64,000 nucleotides of DNA from Alphaproteobacteria bacterium (GCA_025934695.1 JAICWS010000002.1:434001-498000); one strand, 5' to 3'; positions 26,916-35,696 are shown, counted from the stretch's first letter. The notes: generated by a model not told the origin, from the letters alone. Numbers and translations are program-made.

Positions 26916-28225
26916 TGGATATTGAACTTTCCGGCGCGGAAATCCGGCTCCTGAATGATGCGCTCGTGCAAGGGGATGTTGGTCTGTATCCCCTCGATGA
27001 TCGTTTCCTCGAGCGCGCGCTGCACCCGCATCAGGCCTTCTTCCCGCGTCTTCGCGTGGACGATAAGCTTTGCCACCAGGCTGTCATAGGTGGGTGGCAC
27101 AGTATAGCCCTCGTAAATCGCGCTGTCCATGCGCACGCCTAAGCCCCCGGGCGCGTGGAAACGCGTAATTTTTCCGGGTGAGGGGAGGAACGTATCGGGG
27201 TTCTCGGCGTTGATGCGGCATTCAAAGGCATGGCCGTTGAACTTGATGTCTTCCTGTTTGAACGGCAGCTTGTTGCCGGCCGCGACCATGATCTGCTCGC
27301 GCACGAGGTCGACGCCGGTGATCATTTCGGTAATCGGGTGCTCGACCTGCAGGCGCGTGTTCATCTCGAGGAAGTAGAATTTGCCGTCCTCGAACAGGAA
27401 TTCCATAGTGCCCACGCCGCGATAGCCCATTTTCCGCGCGCAGTCGGCGGCGATGCCGCCCACGTATTTGCGCTGCTCCGGCGTCAGGATGGGCGAGGGA
27501 CCTTCCTCGATCACCTTCTGGTGGCGGCGCTGGATGGAGCAGTCGCGCTCGCCCAAGTGCACTGCGTTGCCGTGCGTGTCGCCCAGCAGCTGGATCTCGA
27601 TATGGCGCGGGTTCGACAGGTATTTTTCCATGTAGACGTCGCCGTTGCCGAAAGCGGCTTTGGCCTCCGACGAGGCCATGGTGAAGCAGGAGCGGAATTC
27701 CTCTTCCGAGCGCGCGACCTTCATGCCCTTGCCACCGCCGCCCGCGACCGCCTTGATCAGGACGGGAAAGCCGATGTCTTTGGCGAGGCTCAAGCCCTCG
27801 TCGGCATCCTTCACGATGCCGGGCGAGCCCGGAATCAGCGGCAGGCCCAGCGCCTTGACCGTATCCTTCGCGACCGCCTTATCGCCCATGCTGGCGATAT
27901 GCTCGGGCGTCGGGCCGATGAAGGTGAAGCCGTGTTCTTCCACCATGCGCGCGAATTCCTCGTTCTCGGCCAGGAAGCCGATGCCGGGGTGGATCGCATC
28001 CGCGCCGGTGAGCGAGGCCGCGGTCAGGATGGCGGGGATGTTCAGGTAGCTTTGGCGCGACGGGGGCGGGCCGATGCAGACGCTCTCGTTCGCCATGCGC
28101 ACGGCCATGCCGTTGGCGTCGGCGGTCGAATGGACGACGACCGTCTCGATGCCCATCTCCTTACAGGCGCGCACGACGCGAAGCGCGATTTCGCCGCGGT
28201 TGGCGATCAGGATTTTTTTGAACAT
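26858..28225 (-). CDS. accC: Acetyl-CoA carboxylase, biotin carboxylase subunit
   Basis: A full-length 455-residue biotin carboxylase, which uses ATP and bicarbonate to carboxylate the biotin on AccB in the first step of fatty-acid synthesis. The N-terminal [20 protein letters not shown], the ATP-grasp glycine loop [11 protein letters not shown], the [13 protein letters not shown] block and the active-site [14 protein letters not shown] are all present. It is downstream of accB, separated by a palindromic repeat pair, in the conserved aroQ-accB-accC order. Its end overlaps the following yceI-type frame. Confidence 0.98.
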   Translation of the reverse strand: MFKKILIANRGEIALRVVRACKEMGIETVVVHSTADANGMAVRMANESVCIGPPPSRQSYLNIPAILTAASLTGADAIHPGIGFLAENEEFARMVEEHGFTFIGPTPEHIASMGDKAVAKDTVKALGLPLIPGSPGIVKDADEGLSLAKDIGFPVLIKAVAGGGGKGMKVARSEEEFRSCFTMASSEAKAAFGNGDVYMEKYLSNPRHIEIQLLGDTHGNAVHLGERDCSIQRRHQKVIEEGPSPILTPEQRKYVGGIAADCARKMGYRGVGTMEFLFEDGKFYFLEMNTRLQVEHPITEMITGVDLVREQIMVAAGNKLPFKQEDIKFNGHAFECRINAENPDTFLPSPGKITRFHAPGGLGVRMDSAIYEGYTVPPTYDSLVAKLIVHAKTREEGLMRVQRALEETIIEGIQTNIPLHERIIQEPDFRAGKFNIHWLEKTLARQKEEAKKAAS

Positions 28226-28243
28226 GGCTTCCTATACCCTCCG

Positions 28244-28387
28244 AAGTACCCTCACCCTAACCCTCTCCCAAAGGGAGAGGGGACTGAAGGCTTTCGCTAA
28301 CGCGAAAGAGAAATAATTTATAATCTTCGCGCGAAGCGCGCCGTAAGTCCCTTCTCCCTCTGGGAGAAGGCTAGGTTGAGGGTACTT
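28244..28387. repeat. Inverted pair of REP-like palindromes between accB and accC
   Basis: Two hairpins (28262-28280 and 28350-28370) are bounded by a perfect 11-bp inverted repeat (28244-28254 with 28377-28387). They belong to the same CCCTCTCCC/GGGAGAGGG family as the copies near 5.0 kb. They fill nearly all of the 166-bp gap between the two carboxylase genes. Confidence 0.85.
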
Positions 28388-28391
28388 ACCC

Positions 28392-28892
28392 TTACTCGAT
28401 AATCGCAATCACCTGCCCGAATTCCACCGGCTGGGAGTCGTCGACGAGGATATCGGCGACGGTGCCGCCTTTTTCGGCCTTGATCGGGTTCATGACCTTC
28501 ATAGCCTCGATGATGCAGAGCGTGTCGCCCGGCTTGACCTTCTGGCCCTTCGAGATGAATTTCGGCGCGCCCGGCTCGGATTGCAGGTAGATCGTGCCCA
28601 CCATGGGCGATTTGACGGCGCCGGGGTGGCTTTCGGGCGAAATTGCGCTGACGGTGCCGCCCGTGGCGGCGGCGGCGGTAGCGGCCGCGGGGAGGGCCGG
28701 CATATGGCCGGTACCGGCGACATGGTGCACGGTCACGGATTTCGAGACGCGCAGGCTCTTGTCGCCTTCGGTGATTTCGATCTCGGTCAGGCCCGTTTCG
28801 TTCAAGAGTCCGGCCAGTTTCCGTATCGCCTCATGGTCGATAGTCATGGGGGGCATCGGGTTGTTCCTCTCCAGTTTCTTCGTATTCGTCAT
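28392..28892 (-). CDS. accB: Acetyl-CoA carboxylase, biotin carboxyl carrier protein
   Basis: The 166-residue product has an N-terminal helical region (IRKLAGLLNETGLTEIEI), an Ala-rich linker and the C-terminal biotinyl domain. The biotinylation motif EAMKVMN has its lysine at residue 132, and the thumb region GAPKFISKGQKVKPGDT precedes it. It carries CO2 on biotin between AccC and the carboxyltransferase. AAGGATAAGC precedes the ATG at 28892. The gene begins 3 bp after aroQ and precedes accC, the conserved order. Confidence 0.97.
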   Translation of the reverse strand: MTNTKKLERNNPMPPMTIDHEAIRKLAGLLNETGLTEIEITEGDKSLRVSKSVTVHHVAGTGHMPALPAAATAAAATGGTVSAISPESHPGAVKSPMVGTIYLQSEPGAPKFISKGQKVKPGDTLCIIEAMKVMNPIKAEKGGTVADILVDDSQPVEFGQVIAIIE

Positions 28893-28895
28893 TGC

Positions 28896-29348
28896 TTATC
28901 CTTCATCAAGCAGGGAGCGCACCGCGTTCAGGGCCAGGATGTAACCATGGCCGCCGAACCCGCAGATCGTGCCTTTGGCGACCGGGGATATGTATGATGT
29001 ATGCCGGAACGCTTCGCGGGCCATCGGGTTGCTCAAATGCACTTCAATCACAGGGACTTCGAGGATTTTGAGCGCATCGTGAATGGCGATGGAGGTATGG
29101 GTATAGGCCCCCGCATTAATGATCAGGGCCGCATGATTGCCGCGCGCCTGCTGGATGATCGTCACCAGCTCGCCTTCCGCATTGGTCTGGCGGAAGTCGA
29201 CGTCAAAGCCCAGCTCGTCCGCATATTCCTGGCAGTCGTTGGCGATATCGGTGAGGGTCTGCAGCCCATAGACCTCGGGTTCCCTGATGCCCAGCATGTT
29301 CAGGTTCGGCCCGTTCAAAATAAGAATATTATGGCGCGGCTTGGCCAT
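28896..29348 (-). CDS. aroQ: 3-dehydroquinate dehydratase, type II
   Basis: The 150-residue product is a complete type II dehydroquinase of the shikimate pathway, a small flavodoxin-like dodecamer. Motifs are ILNGPNLNMLGIREPEVYG with the catalytic Tyr and the flexible Arg loop, INAGAYTHTSIAI, and EVHLSNPMAREAFRHTSYIS. It heads the aroQ-accB-accC operon. A TATAAG box preceded by TGC, an extended -10, lies about 40 bp upstream on the minus strand (29390-29395). Confidence 0.97.
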   Translation of the reverse strand: MAKPRHNILILNGPNLNMLGIREPEVYGLQTLTDIANDCQEYADELGFDVDFRQTNAEGELVTIIQQARGNHAALIINAGAYTHTSIAIHDALKILEVPVIEVHLSNPMAREAFRHTSYISPVAKGTICGFGGHGYILALNAVRSLLDEG

Positions 29349-29478
29349 TCGCTCTCGTCAGCCCCTTGTTCCGTTAGGTCGGAAGCTTATAGCACATCAT
29401 CCGGGGCGGGGCAGTCGGAAAATATTTTACATAATCTACATGCAAGTCGGGTTTGGGACGTTCGAAGGATCGAAAGGC

Positions 29479-29730
29479 TTATGGCTTGGGCGGGTTCGGG
29501 CGAATGCTGTCTTTCAGGAACTTCTCGAGCGGCGTTTTGTAACGTTGGGCCGAATCTTCCATGAACTTCAGGAATTCCTTACCTTCCGGCGTCTCATTTT
29601 CGACTTCGGCGACATATTCGCGCGGGGTGACGGCTTTGCTGCCGCGTGCCAGGAAGGGCTCGTCGGGATTGGTCGAGGCCATCCAGTCCTTCAGCAGCTT
29701 GACCGTCAGCTGTTTCATTTTGTCGTCCAT
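29479..29730 (-). CDS. Hypothetical protein, 83 residues
   Basis: A small charged soluble protein (MDDKMKQLTVKLLKDWMAST) with GGAGGG ahead of the ATG at 29730. Residues 20-60 are acidic and helical. Family not recognised. The 130-bp gap to aroQ holds nothing except the probable aroQ promoter. Confidence 0.65.
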   Translation of the reverse strand: MDDKMKQLTVKLLKDWMASTNPDEPFLARGSKAVTPREYVAEVENETPEGKEFLKFMEDSAQRYKTPLEKFLKDSIRPNPPKP

Positions 29731-29806
29731 GGTGCGGGTCCCTCCAGGTTTCATTTTCCTTATAACTAATAATTTTACGGAAAGGAAGGTCAAAATAGCC
29801 GCTGTT

Positions 29807-30577
29807 TTATGCCGCCTTCAGTCGGTGCAGATAGTTCGACAAGTCCCGGGACATTGAGATCATGTCCGAGGGCATGAGCACGATCGTCGTCGTGTTCTTG
29901 TCGGCGCCCACTTCGGTCACCATCTGCATGCGGCGCAGCTCGAGCGCCAGCGGATCGGCGGCGATAATTTTAGAAGCGTCCGCCAGCTGCCGCGAGGCTT
30001 CCAGCTCCGCCTGCGCCTTGATGATGCGCGCACGTTTCTCGCGCACGGCTTCGGCCTCCATTGCCATGACGCGCTGCATCGAGGCTGGGATTTCGACATC
30101 CTTCATTTCGACCATGCCGATCTTGACGCCCCAGGCCTCGGTCGCATCGTCGACGATCTTCTGCAGCGTCATGTTGATCGTGTCGCGCTCCTTCAGCACC
30201 TCGTCCAGCACATGCTGGCCGATGATGTTGCGCAGGCTCGTCAGCGCCACCTGGTAGACGGCGTCCTTGTAATGCTCGACCGCAATGATCGCCTTTTGCG
30301 GGTCGGCGATGCGGTACCACAGCACAGCGCTGATCTTGACGGTGACGCTGTCCTTGGTGATGCTTTCCTGCTGCTCGACGGCGACCGTCTTCGTGCGCAG
30401 ATCCACCTTCGTCTGCCACTCGATGCCGAGCGGGATCAGCCAATAGATGCCGGGCCCGCAGATCTTCCTGTAACGGCCGAGGCGGAACACGACGGCGCGC
30501 TCGTATTCCTGCGCGACGCGCAGCCCCGAGAGCGCAAGCAATATGATGATGGCTGTGGCGATAATCGTAAAAGGCAT
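29807..30577 (-). CDS. Stomatin-like SPFH/band 7 protein (slipin)
   Basis: The 256-residue product has one N-terminal membrane segment (MPFTIIATAIIILLALSGL) followed by an SPFH domain: EYERAVVFRLGRYRKICGPG, then VDLRTKTVAVEQQESITKDS, and RNIIGQHVLDEVLKERD. A helical C-terminal part follows (EAEAVREKRARIIKAQAE). Bacterial slipins form membrane microdomain cages and often associate with an NfeD protease partner. No nfeD-like gene is next to it here. AGGAG precedes the ATG at 30577. Confidence 0.9.
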   Translation of the reverse strand: MPFTIIATAIIILLALSGLRVAQEYERAVVFRLGRYRKICGPGIYWLIPLGIEWQTKVDLRTKTVAVEQQESITKDSVTVKISAVLWYRIADPQKAIIAVEHYKDAVYQVALTSLRNIIGQHVLDEVLKERDTINMTLQKIVDDATEAWGVKIGMVEMKDVEIPASMQRVMAMEAEAVREKRARIIKAQAELEASRQLADASKIIAADPLALELRRMQMVTEVGADKNTTTIVLMPSDMISMSRDLSNYLHRLKAA

Positions 30578-30682
30578 GTTCCGTACTCCTGACTGTAATA
30601 ACCCGGATGATATGCCTGTCGCGGCCCTTGTCAAATGGCGGAAGATTTAGTCAGGTGATTCAAGGAGAAGGGATAAAAAAGG

Positions 30683-31408
30683 TCACGGAATCCGGTAAAA
30701 CGGATCCGGCAGCAAGAAAGTACGCTCGGCATGGCCGCCGGCCAAATCGCTGGGCTGGTCGCCGATGTTGGCGATGATCGTATAGCCTTCGGCTTCGATC
30801 CGCGCGCGCTGGGGCGCCTTGTAGTCGGCGGCGGAACGCGTCTCCGCCCCATCAGGACGCAGGATCAGTTCTTTCCAGTTCGCGTAGCCGGCGCGGCGCA
30901 GGTTTTCGGCGGTGGCCTCGCGCACCGCTTCATGCCGTCCGGTGAGGAAGAACAGCGTGACGCCCATTTTCTGCGCTTCCGCGGCGAGGCGCACGGTCGG
31001 GGCGATGCCGTCCGCCTGCGCCATTTGCTGCCAGGCGACGAGGCCACAGGGGCCTTTCGGCAACTGGTCGCAGGGTCCCGGCATCCGGAAGATCAGGCCG
31101 TTCGCAGCCAGTTCCGCCCAGTTCGACAGCGACGTCTCATCGATGTCGAGCACGAGGGCGGGCTTGTTTACTCGCTTTGCCCGCCGGCGAATGTAATCAA
31201 ACGCCGCCGCATCGACTTTCGTCAGTTCGCGCATATAAGCGCCGGAATTGTGATAGGCGATGGCTTTGGCGCGCGCATCGCCAACGTTGGGCACCGTGGC
31301 CCGGGCGGGCAAGGCGGCCGCAAGCATGATGATGGCGGCAATCGCCGCAGAGACTATACACATGAGAACTACCCCGCAGACAAGTTCCGCACGCCTGATG
31401 TAGAACAT
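30683..31408 (-). CDS. HAD-superfamily acid phosphatase (subfamily IIIB)
   Basis: The 241-residue product has an N-terminal membrane or signal segment (about 8-37, ending LPARA). It then shows the HAD pattern: ALVLDIDETSLSNW with nucleophile Asp near 88 and acid Asp near 90, FFLTGRHEAVREATAENL with the motif II Thr, and NIGDQPSDLAGG with the metal-binding acidic residues. This is the secreted class B/plant vegetative-storage type of acid phosphatase. It probably dephosphorylates nucleotides or lipids in the periplasm; the exact substrate is unknown. Confidence 0.85.
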   Translation of the reverse strand: MFYIRRAELVCGVVLMCIVSAAIAAIIMLAAALPARATVPNVGDARAKAIAYHNSGAYMRELTKVDAAAFDYIRRRAKRVNKPALVLDIDETSLSNWAELAANGLIFRMPGPCDQLPKGPCGLVAWQQMAQADGIAPTVRLAAEAQKMGVTLFFLTGRHEAVREATAENLRRAGYANWKELILRPDGAETRSAADYKAPQRARIEAEGYTIIANIGDQPSDLAGGHAERTFLLPDPFYRIP

Positions 31409-31441
31409 CGCGCCGCTGGCTGTACAGAATTTTCTGCAGGT

Positions 31442-31750
31442 TCAGAGGCCGAGGCCCTTGGGCTTTCTTTCGATCACGACCGTTTCCGATGCCGGGAGCG
31501 GCGGCGGATGGCCGCCGAGATCGGTCAGCTTCGCATGCATCGTCTCCAGCACGTCACGGTCGACTTCGGAGAACGGCGTCACGCTGACGCCGCCGCGCGT
31601 CGAGGTCAGGACGTGCCGCAGCCCGAAGTCGTAATAGCTCGTCGCAAAGAAAGTACGCTGGCTCACCGTGCCGCTGCGCACCATCAGGATCATGTCGTTT
31701 TCCTTCGTCGCCTTATACAGATCGTCGTTGAAGATATGGCTTAGGGACAT
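31442..31750 (-). CDS. Hypothetical protein, 102 residues
   Basis: A small soluble protein (MSLSHIFNDDLYKATKENDM) ending in a basic tail (VIERKPKGLGL). GAGGAAC precedes the ATG at 31750 and a clear promoter lies at 31806-31834. Family not recognised. Confidence 0.65.
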   Translation of the reverse strand: MSLSHIFNDDLYKATKENDMILMVRSGTVSQRTFFATSYYDFGLRHVLTSTRGGVSVTPFSEVDRDVLETMHAKLTDLGGHPPPLPASETVVIERKPKGLGL

Positions 31751-31805
31751 GGCCGGTTCCTCGAGATGCAAAACGCGCGCGATAAAATCTTCAGGTATGT
31801 GGGCT

Positions 31806-31834
31806 CTTATAGCAGGGCATCTTGTTTATGTCAA
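31806..31834 (-). promoter_or_regulatory. Sigma70-type promoter for the 31442-31750 gene
   Basis: On the minus strand TTGACA (31829-31834) and TATAAG (31806-31811) are separated by 17 bp, close to the consensus. Confidence 0.7.
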
Positions 31835-31846
31835 ACAGCGGAGTTT

Positions 31847-33244
31847 TTAGCGCCCGGCGCGTTTGGCGCGCACCGCTTTTTCCAGCTCAACCGCCACTGC
31901 CTTAAAAACGCTATCCCAGTCGCCGGGCCGCGGCTGGCGGAACAGGCGCATCGAGGGGTACCAAGGGCACTCCTCGCTTGTCCGGCCATAAATCCAGTAG
32001 GGGGTGAAGGTCAGCAGGTTCCAGACCGGCACCCCCATCGAACCCGCCAGATGCGCAACTGCGCTGTCCGTCATGATAACGAGGTCGAGTTTTGAAAGCG
32101 CTGCCGCCGTTTCCGCGAAGCTGTTCAGGTGAGGGCCCAGGCGCGGGATCAGCCCGTCGCCGCCGACATCGAGCAGCTGCTTTTCCGCCTCATCTTTCTG
32201 GAGGCTGAACAGCTGCACGCCCGGAATGGCGGCGAGCGGCAGGAAGCGCGACGCATGCACGGCGCGCCGCTGGTTGTTGGGAAATATCTTGCTGCCTGAC
32301 CAGATAATACCGACCCGGAACCGGTCGGCACCCAAGGCCAGCAGCCGCGCGACATCTCCAGCAGGCGGCGCGGATGTGCGGAACTGCGGTGGAGGCGGGA
32401 TCGCGCCGGGGCGCGTGCTAAACAGGCGCGGCAGGCTGATGACGGGCAAATGACAATGCACCCGCTCGCCAACCGGGCCCGGCGACAGAAGCCGGTCGAT
32501 GCCCGCGCAGCCTTCGAAGAGCCTGTGCAATGCGGGCCGGCAATGGAGCAGCACGCGCGCGCCCCTATCCTTCACCATCTTAAAGTAACGCGCGCATAAA
32601 ATCGTATCGCCAAGCCCCTGGTCTTCCCAGAGCAGGATCGTCTTGCCAGCCAGATCGCCGCCGTCCCACTGCGGCGCCTTATAGTCAGGCATGCGGAGGT
32701 CGCCGCGCTGCCAGCGATATTCGTATTCGGCAAGGCCTTCGTCGTAGCGGCCCATCTGCAGCAGCGTCGCCGCGCGCTCCACGCGTACGCGCGCGTTTCC
32801 GGGTTGCACGGCCAATGCGGCGTCGAATTCGGCCAGCGCTTCCTCCCGCCGCCCGAATTCATTGAAAGCGATGCCACGGTTAAGGCGGATATTGACATCC
32901 TGCGGCGCAATCTGCGCCGCGCGCTCATGAACCGCGAGGGTCTCCGCACGGTCGGACTGGCGCAGGGCGCTGCCGAGATTACTCAAAAAAATCGCATTGT
33001 CGGGCGCCAGTTCGACGCTGCGCCGCGCCGCCGCCACCCCCGCCGCGAAATGCGACTGCTGGCGCAGGGCGATGCCGAGATAGCACCAGGCGCCGGCATC
33101 GTCCCTGTTCGGTTGCAGCCATTGCTCCAGGAGCTCCTGCGCCTCACCATATTCCTGCCGCTGCAACAGCGCGCCGGCGCGCTCCAGCGCCCCGCCTTGG
33201 GGCGGGCTCGTCTGCTGAGGGGATGTTTCATTCGGAACGGCCAT
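31847..33244 (-). CDS. TPR protein fused to a GT9-like glycosyltransferase domain
   Basis: In this 465-residue product residues 20-170 form about four TPR repeats (for example AWCYLGIALRQQSHFAAGVA, then NIRLNRGIAFNEFGRREEAL). The C-terminal half resembles heptosyltransferase-type family 9 glycosyltransferases: LLWEDQGLGDTILCARYF, RVGIIWSGSK and DLVIMTDSAVAHLAGSMGVP, the last being the donor-binding signature. Such TPR-GT proteins modify surface polysaccharide or flagellin in other bacteria. No LPS or flagellar genes are adjacent. No signal peptide. The TPR-sulfotransferase at 41573-43429 has the same overall plan. Confidence 0.8.
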   Translation of the reverse strand: MAVPNETSPQQTSPPQGGALERAGALLQRQEYGEAQELLEQWLQPNRDDAGAWCYLGIALRQQSHFAAGVAAARRSVELAPDNAIFLSNLGSALRQSDRAETLAVHERAAQIAPQDVNIRLNRGIAFNEFGRREEALAEFDAALAVQPGNARVRVERAATLLQMGRYDEGLAEYEYRWQRGDLRMPDYKAPQWDGGDLAGKTILLWEDQGLGDTILCARYFKMVKDRGARVLLHCRPALHRLFEGCAGIDRLLSPGPVGERVHCHLPVISLPRLFSTRPGAIPPPPQFRTSAPPAGDVARLLALGADRFRVGIIWSGSKIFPNNQRRAVHASRFLPLAAIPGVQLFSLQKDEAEKQLLDVGGDGLIPRLGPHLNSFAETAAALSKLDLVIMTDSAVAHLAGSMGVPVWNLLTFTPYWIYGRTSEECPWYPSMRLFRQPRPGDWDSVFKAVAVELEKAVRAKRAGR

Positions 33245-33308
33245 GAAGTCGCGGGCGTTTTTTTTCGGACCCGATTATACGCCGCCGCGCGATGATGCGC
33301 AAAGTGTC

Positions 33309-33608
33309 TTAGCTTCTTAAGTTATGCCCGGGACGCATATAGGGAGAACGGTCGGCTTCCGCCTTGCAGGTATAAAAGCCGCGGTCGAGAAAGGCGCCGT
33401 GAAATGCGCGCCCATAAAGCGGTTCGTTCGGCATGTGATAGGTGCCCGTGCTGCGGTCGGCCCAGACGACGACATCATGCGGACAATGCCGTTGCGCCTC
33501 CGCCTGGGTGTCGAACATGCGCGCAGGCGGGCCGTTCGCGGCATACTGGCCCTGGCAGCCGGACATGAGGACGAGCAAGGGAATGAAAAGAAGAGGACGT
33601 AATGTCAT
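33309..33608 (-). CDS. Small predicted lipoprotein
   Basis: The 99-residue product begins with a lipoprotein signal peptide (MTLRPLLFIPLLVLMSGC; the lipobox cysteine is residue 18). The mature part is about 80 residues with HCPHDVVVWADRSTGTYHMP in the centre, a pattern found in small uncharacterised lipoproteins. GGAG precedes the ATG. The same frame is open much further upstream, but that region overlaps the PH-domain gene and is not coding in this frame. Confidence 0.75.
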   Translation of the reverse strand: MTLRPLLFIPLLVLMSGCQGQYAANGPPARMFDTQAEAQRHCPHDVVVWADRSTGTYHMPNEPLYGRAFHGAFLDRGFYTCKAEADRSPYMRPGHNLRS

Positions 33609-33679
33609 GGTCAGCTCCAAAAAAGAAATTGCTGCCTTCTTAAAACATCTTGCACCCAAATCCCGAAAATGGCGAGCGC

Positions 33680-34234
33680 TTAGAGTGCGTAGGGATTGGG
33701 GCTGCTCCAGCGCTGCCCATAGGGTGTCGAGGGCAGCGGCATTTCGCGCTCGAGCAGCTTCTGCGCCAGGTTGTCGCGGAACGATCCCGCGTCCTCGATA
33801 AAGGGGATCAGGATCCGCGCGCGGCCCGTGCCCGACAAAATGACGGTGCCGTAGCCGAATATCATGCCCGGCAGGGTGCGCAGCAGCTCGATGCTTTCGA
33901 TCTTGCTGTGGCGCAGGTCGAGGCGGTCCTGGTTGAAGACGCCGGAGCGAATAATGACCCGCTGGTCGGTCGCCGCCAGCAGCAGGAATTTCTTCGTCAT
34001 CCGCGCCATGATCAGCAGGCCGCTGGCAATGACGCAGAAATAGGAGGCCAGCACGTACGAAAACTGGAGCGCGATGAGGGCGAAGCACAGCATGACGGCA
34101 CCCTTCCAGTAGATGCCGCGGCTGATGGTCGCGACATGGATGACTTTTTCGCCGGGCAGCAGCATCGCATGCGTCATATGGACGGCTTCTTCCGACGGAA
34201 TCGGCTCCGGGGGCGGAAAGGAATCTGACGTCAT
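33680..34234 (-). CDS. Membrane protein with bacterial PH domain
   Basis: The 184-residue product has two adjacent hydrophobic segments at about residues 45-80 and then a bacterial Pleckstrin-homology domain of the DUF304/YdbT type (LLAATDQRVIIRSGVFNQDR, ESIELLRTLPGMIFGYGTVI). AGAGGAGGA precedes the ATG at 34234. These proteins are small inner-membrane proteins of unclear role. Confidence 0.8.
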   Translation of the reverse strand: MTSDSFPPPEPIPSEEAVHMTHAMLLPGEKVIHVATISRGIYWKGAVMLCFALIALQFSYVLASYFCVIASGLLIMARMTKKFLLLAATDQRVIIRSGVFNQDRLDLRHSKIESIELLRTLPGMIFGYGTVILSGTGRARILIPFIEDAGSFRDNLAQKLLEREMPLPSTPYGQRWSSPNPYAL

Positions 34235-34353
34235 CTTGTCCTCCTCTGACCTTCGCCAATGCGGGAGCGCCGCGCTTAGTGCCCAAGGAACCGGAGCGGG
34301 CATGGGACGTTGACGAGAATGAAGCCTTTATCGAACCCGAAAGGAGAAACCCC

Positions 34354-34767
34354 ATGAAATCATGGCGTTTTCCGCGCCCGGCCCTCTGCGCCGCCGCGCT
34401 CGCCGCGACCTTGCTGACGTCCGGCCCCGTCTTTGCGCAAGTGTATGATTATGGCGGTTATGTCATCAACGCGCGCGACCGCGCGATCCTGCGCGATTTC
34501 ATTGTCAACCAGCATGCGCGCCGCTGCCATGAAAATGAAACGCGCCGCATCGAACCCTGCGGCGTCGCCAGCCGCATCGTGGTTTCCTTCGCGCCCGGCA
34601 CGACATTGCCGCTCGGCGTGCACGATGAAGTGATCCCGCGCCGCGTCGCCCTCCACATCGCGCCGCCGCCGCACGGGGCGGCCTATGTCTATGCCGACGA
34701 CAACGTCTATCTCATCGACGTGCTGTCACGCAACATCATCGACACGGTGCCGATGGGGACAGACTAA
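34354..34767 (+). CDS. Exported small protein related to the His-rich protein
   Basis: The 137-residue product has a signal peptide (MKSWRFPRPALCAAALAATL, ending VFAQ). Its mature C-terminal part (APGTTLPLGVHDEVIP, AYVYADDNVYLIDVLSRNII) matches the end of the His-rich protein at 21136-21672, making the two paralogues; the His-rich insert is missing here. The domain resembles RcnB/DUF1236 periplasmic proteins. AAAGGAG precedes the ATG at 34354. A strong terminator follows. Confidence 0.75.
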   Translation: MKSWRFPRPALCAAALAATLLTSGPVFAQVYDYGGYVINARDRAILRDFIVNQHARRCHENETRRIEPCGVASRIVVSFAPGTTLPLGVHDEVIPRRVALHIAPPPHGAAYVYADDNVYLIDVLSRNIIDTVPMGTD

Positions 34768-34786
34768 ACCTTTTTTCCAGCCAATA

Positions 34787-34822
34787 AAAAAGACCGCCGT
34801 TACAACGGGAGGCGGTCTTTTT
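34787..34822 (+). terminator. Intrinsic terminator, probably bidirectional
   Basis: A 12-bp stem (34787-34798 with 34811-34822) sits between two convergent genes and is flanked by A-runs and T-runs. Confidence 0.85.
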
Positions 34823-34858
34823 ATTTCAGAACGAGCTTTGTGAAAAGCGGTTGCCGTT

Positions 34859-35092
34859 TTAAGCGGCGGGGCCGTCTTTCTTGGGCTCTTCTTTCTTCTT
34901 GCGAAGGGAAGCGACTTTCGTCTCGACCTTGGTGGCGAGCTTGGTCGCGCCTTCCTGAACTTTATTGTCGAACTTGGTCAGTTTCGCGTCGGCCTTGACG
35001 ACGACCTGCTTGCCCGCTTCAACAGCCTGGGTGAAGGCCGCGCCAGCTTTTTCCCTGCCGTCTTTCAGTTTTTGTTTCCAGTCGAATGCCAT
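34859..35092 (-). CDS. Small amphipathic helical protein, MAFDWK type
   Basis: The 77-residue product starts MAFDWKQKLKDGREKAGAAF and consists of lysine/alanine-rich amphipathic helix, with a Lys/Glu tail (RKKKEEPKKDGPAA). It is closely related at its start to the protein at 35243-35509. Together with the genes at 35719 and 36199 it forms a same-strand run of four similar helical proteins. The composition recalls phasins, LEA or apolipoprotein-like proteins, but there is no clear family match. Confidence 0.7.
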   Translation of the reverse strand: MAFDWKQKLKDGREKAGAAFTQAVEAGKQVVVKADAKLTKFDNKVQEGATKLATKVETKVASLRKKKEEPKKDGPAA

Positions 35093-35194
35093 GTTGTTTA
35101 CTCCTCTATTGCGACATTTGTTGTTTTACCTTCCCTGCGTAACAGGTCGGCCATGACGGGCGGCTTTACCAAAGGTTAAATATCGGCAACAAAA

Positions 35195-35219
35195 AACCGC
35201 TCCTTTTGGGGGAGCGGTT
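35195..35219 (-). terminator. Intrinsic terminator of the 35243-35509 gene
   Basis: A 9-bp stem (35195-35203 with 35211-35219) has a T-run on its minus-strand 3' side. Confidence 0.8.
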
Positions 35220-35242
35220 CCTTGATTTCATCGCGCTTGCGT

Positions 35243-35509
35243 TTAGCCCTGTTTGGGACCCTTGCGCAGCTCATCGACTTTCTTGGTCACCTTGCCGGCG
35301 ACTTCGGTCGTCTTGTCTTCGAGCTTCTGGATGCCGGCCTCGATCTGGGGGCCGTATTTCTGGTCGAGCTCGTCCAGTTTCTGGCCCGCGCGCTCGGTCA
35401 GCTCGGCGCCTTTTTCGGCGGCCGTGTGGAAAGCTTCCGTTGCGATCGTCTTGCTGCTGTTGGCCAGCTCTTTGCCCTTTTCGAGCGTCTTTTTCCAATC
35501 AAATGCCAT
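35243..35509 (-). CDS. Small amphipathic helical protein, MAFDWK type
   Basis: The 88-residue product starts MAFDWKKTLEKGKELANSSK, like its downstream neighbour, and is all-helical with Ala/Lys/Glu heptad-like pattern (AEKGAELTERAGQKLDELDQ). GAGGAGAA precedes the ATG at 35509. A separate intrinsic terminator follows, so the genes of this run are probably transcribed individually. Confidence 0.7.
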   Translation of the reverse strand: MAFDWKKTLEKGKELANSSKTIATEAFHTAAEKGAELTERAGQKLDELDQKYGPQIEAGIQKLEDKTTEVAGKVTKKVDELRKGPKQG

Positions 35510-35660
35510 AATAAATTCTCCTCGATATTCCTGTGTTGCCGTTGCGTTACGAGTCATAGCAAGCCGAAGCCGGTCTTGTCAATTATTATGAATAAAATAG
35601 ACATGTAACAACATGAATTCGTTGGAAAAGTCCCCTTCCGCGCGCATGCGTCCTGAATGA

Positions 35661-35696
35661 AAAAAGCCGTCCGGAGTTGTCTCCGGGCGGCCTTTT
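35661..35696 (-). terminator. Intrinsic terminator of the 35719-36150 gene
   Basis: An imperfect GC-rich hairpin (35663-35676 with 35681-35696) with A-run on the left gives a U-tail on the minus strand, 20 bp after the gene's stop. Confidence 0.75.

Noticed and set aside
33609-34355. Upstream extension of the small lipoprotein frame
   Set aside because: It overlaps the PH-domain membrane gene in another frame; a proper lipoprotein signal with Shine-Dalgarno begins at 33608.
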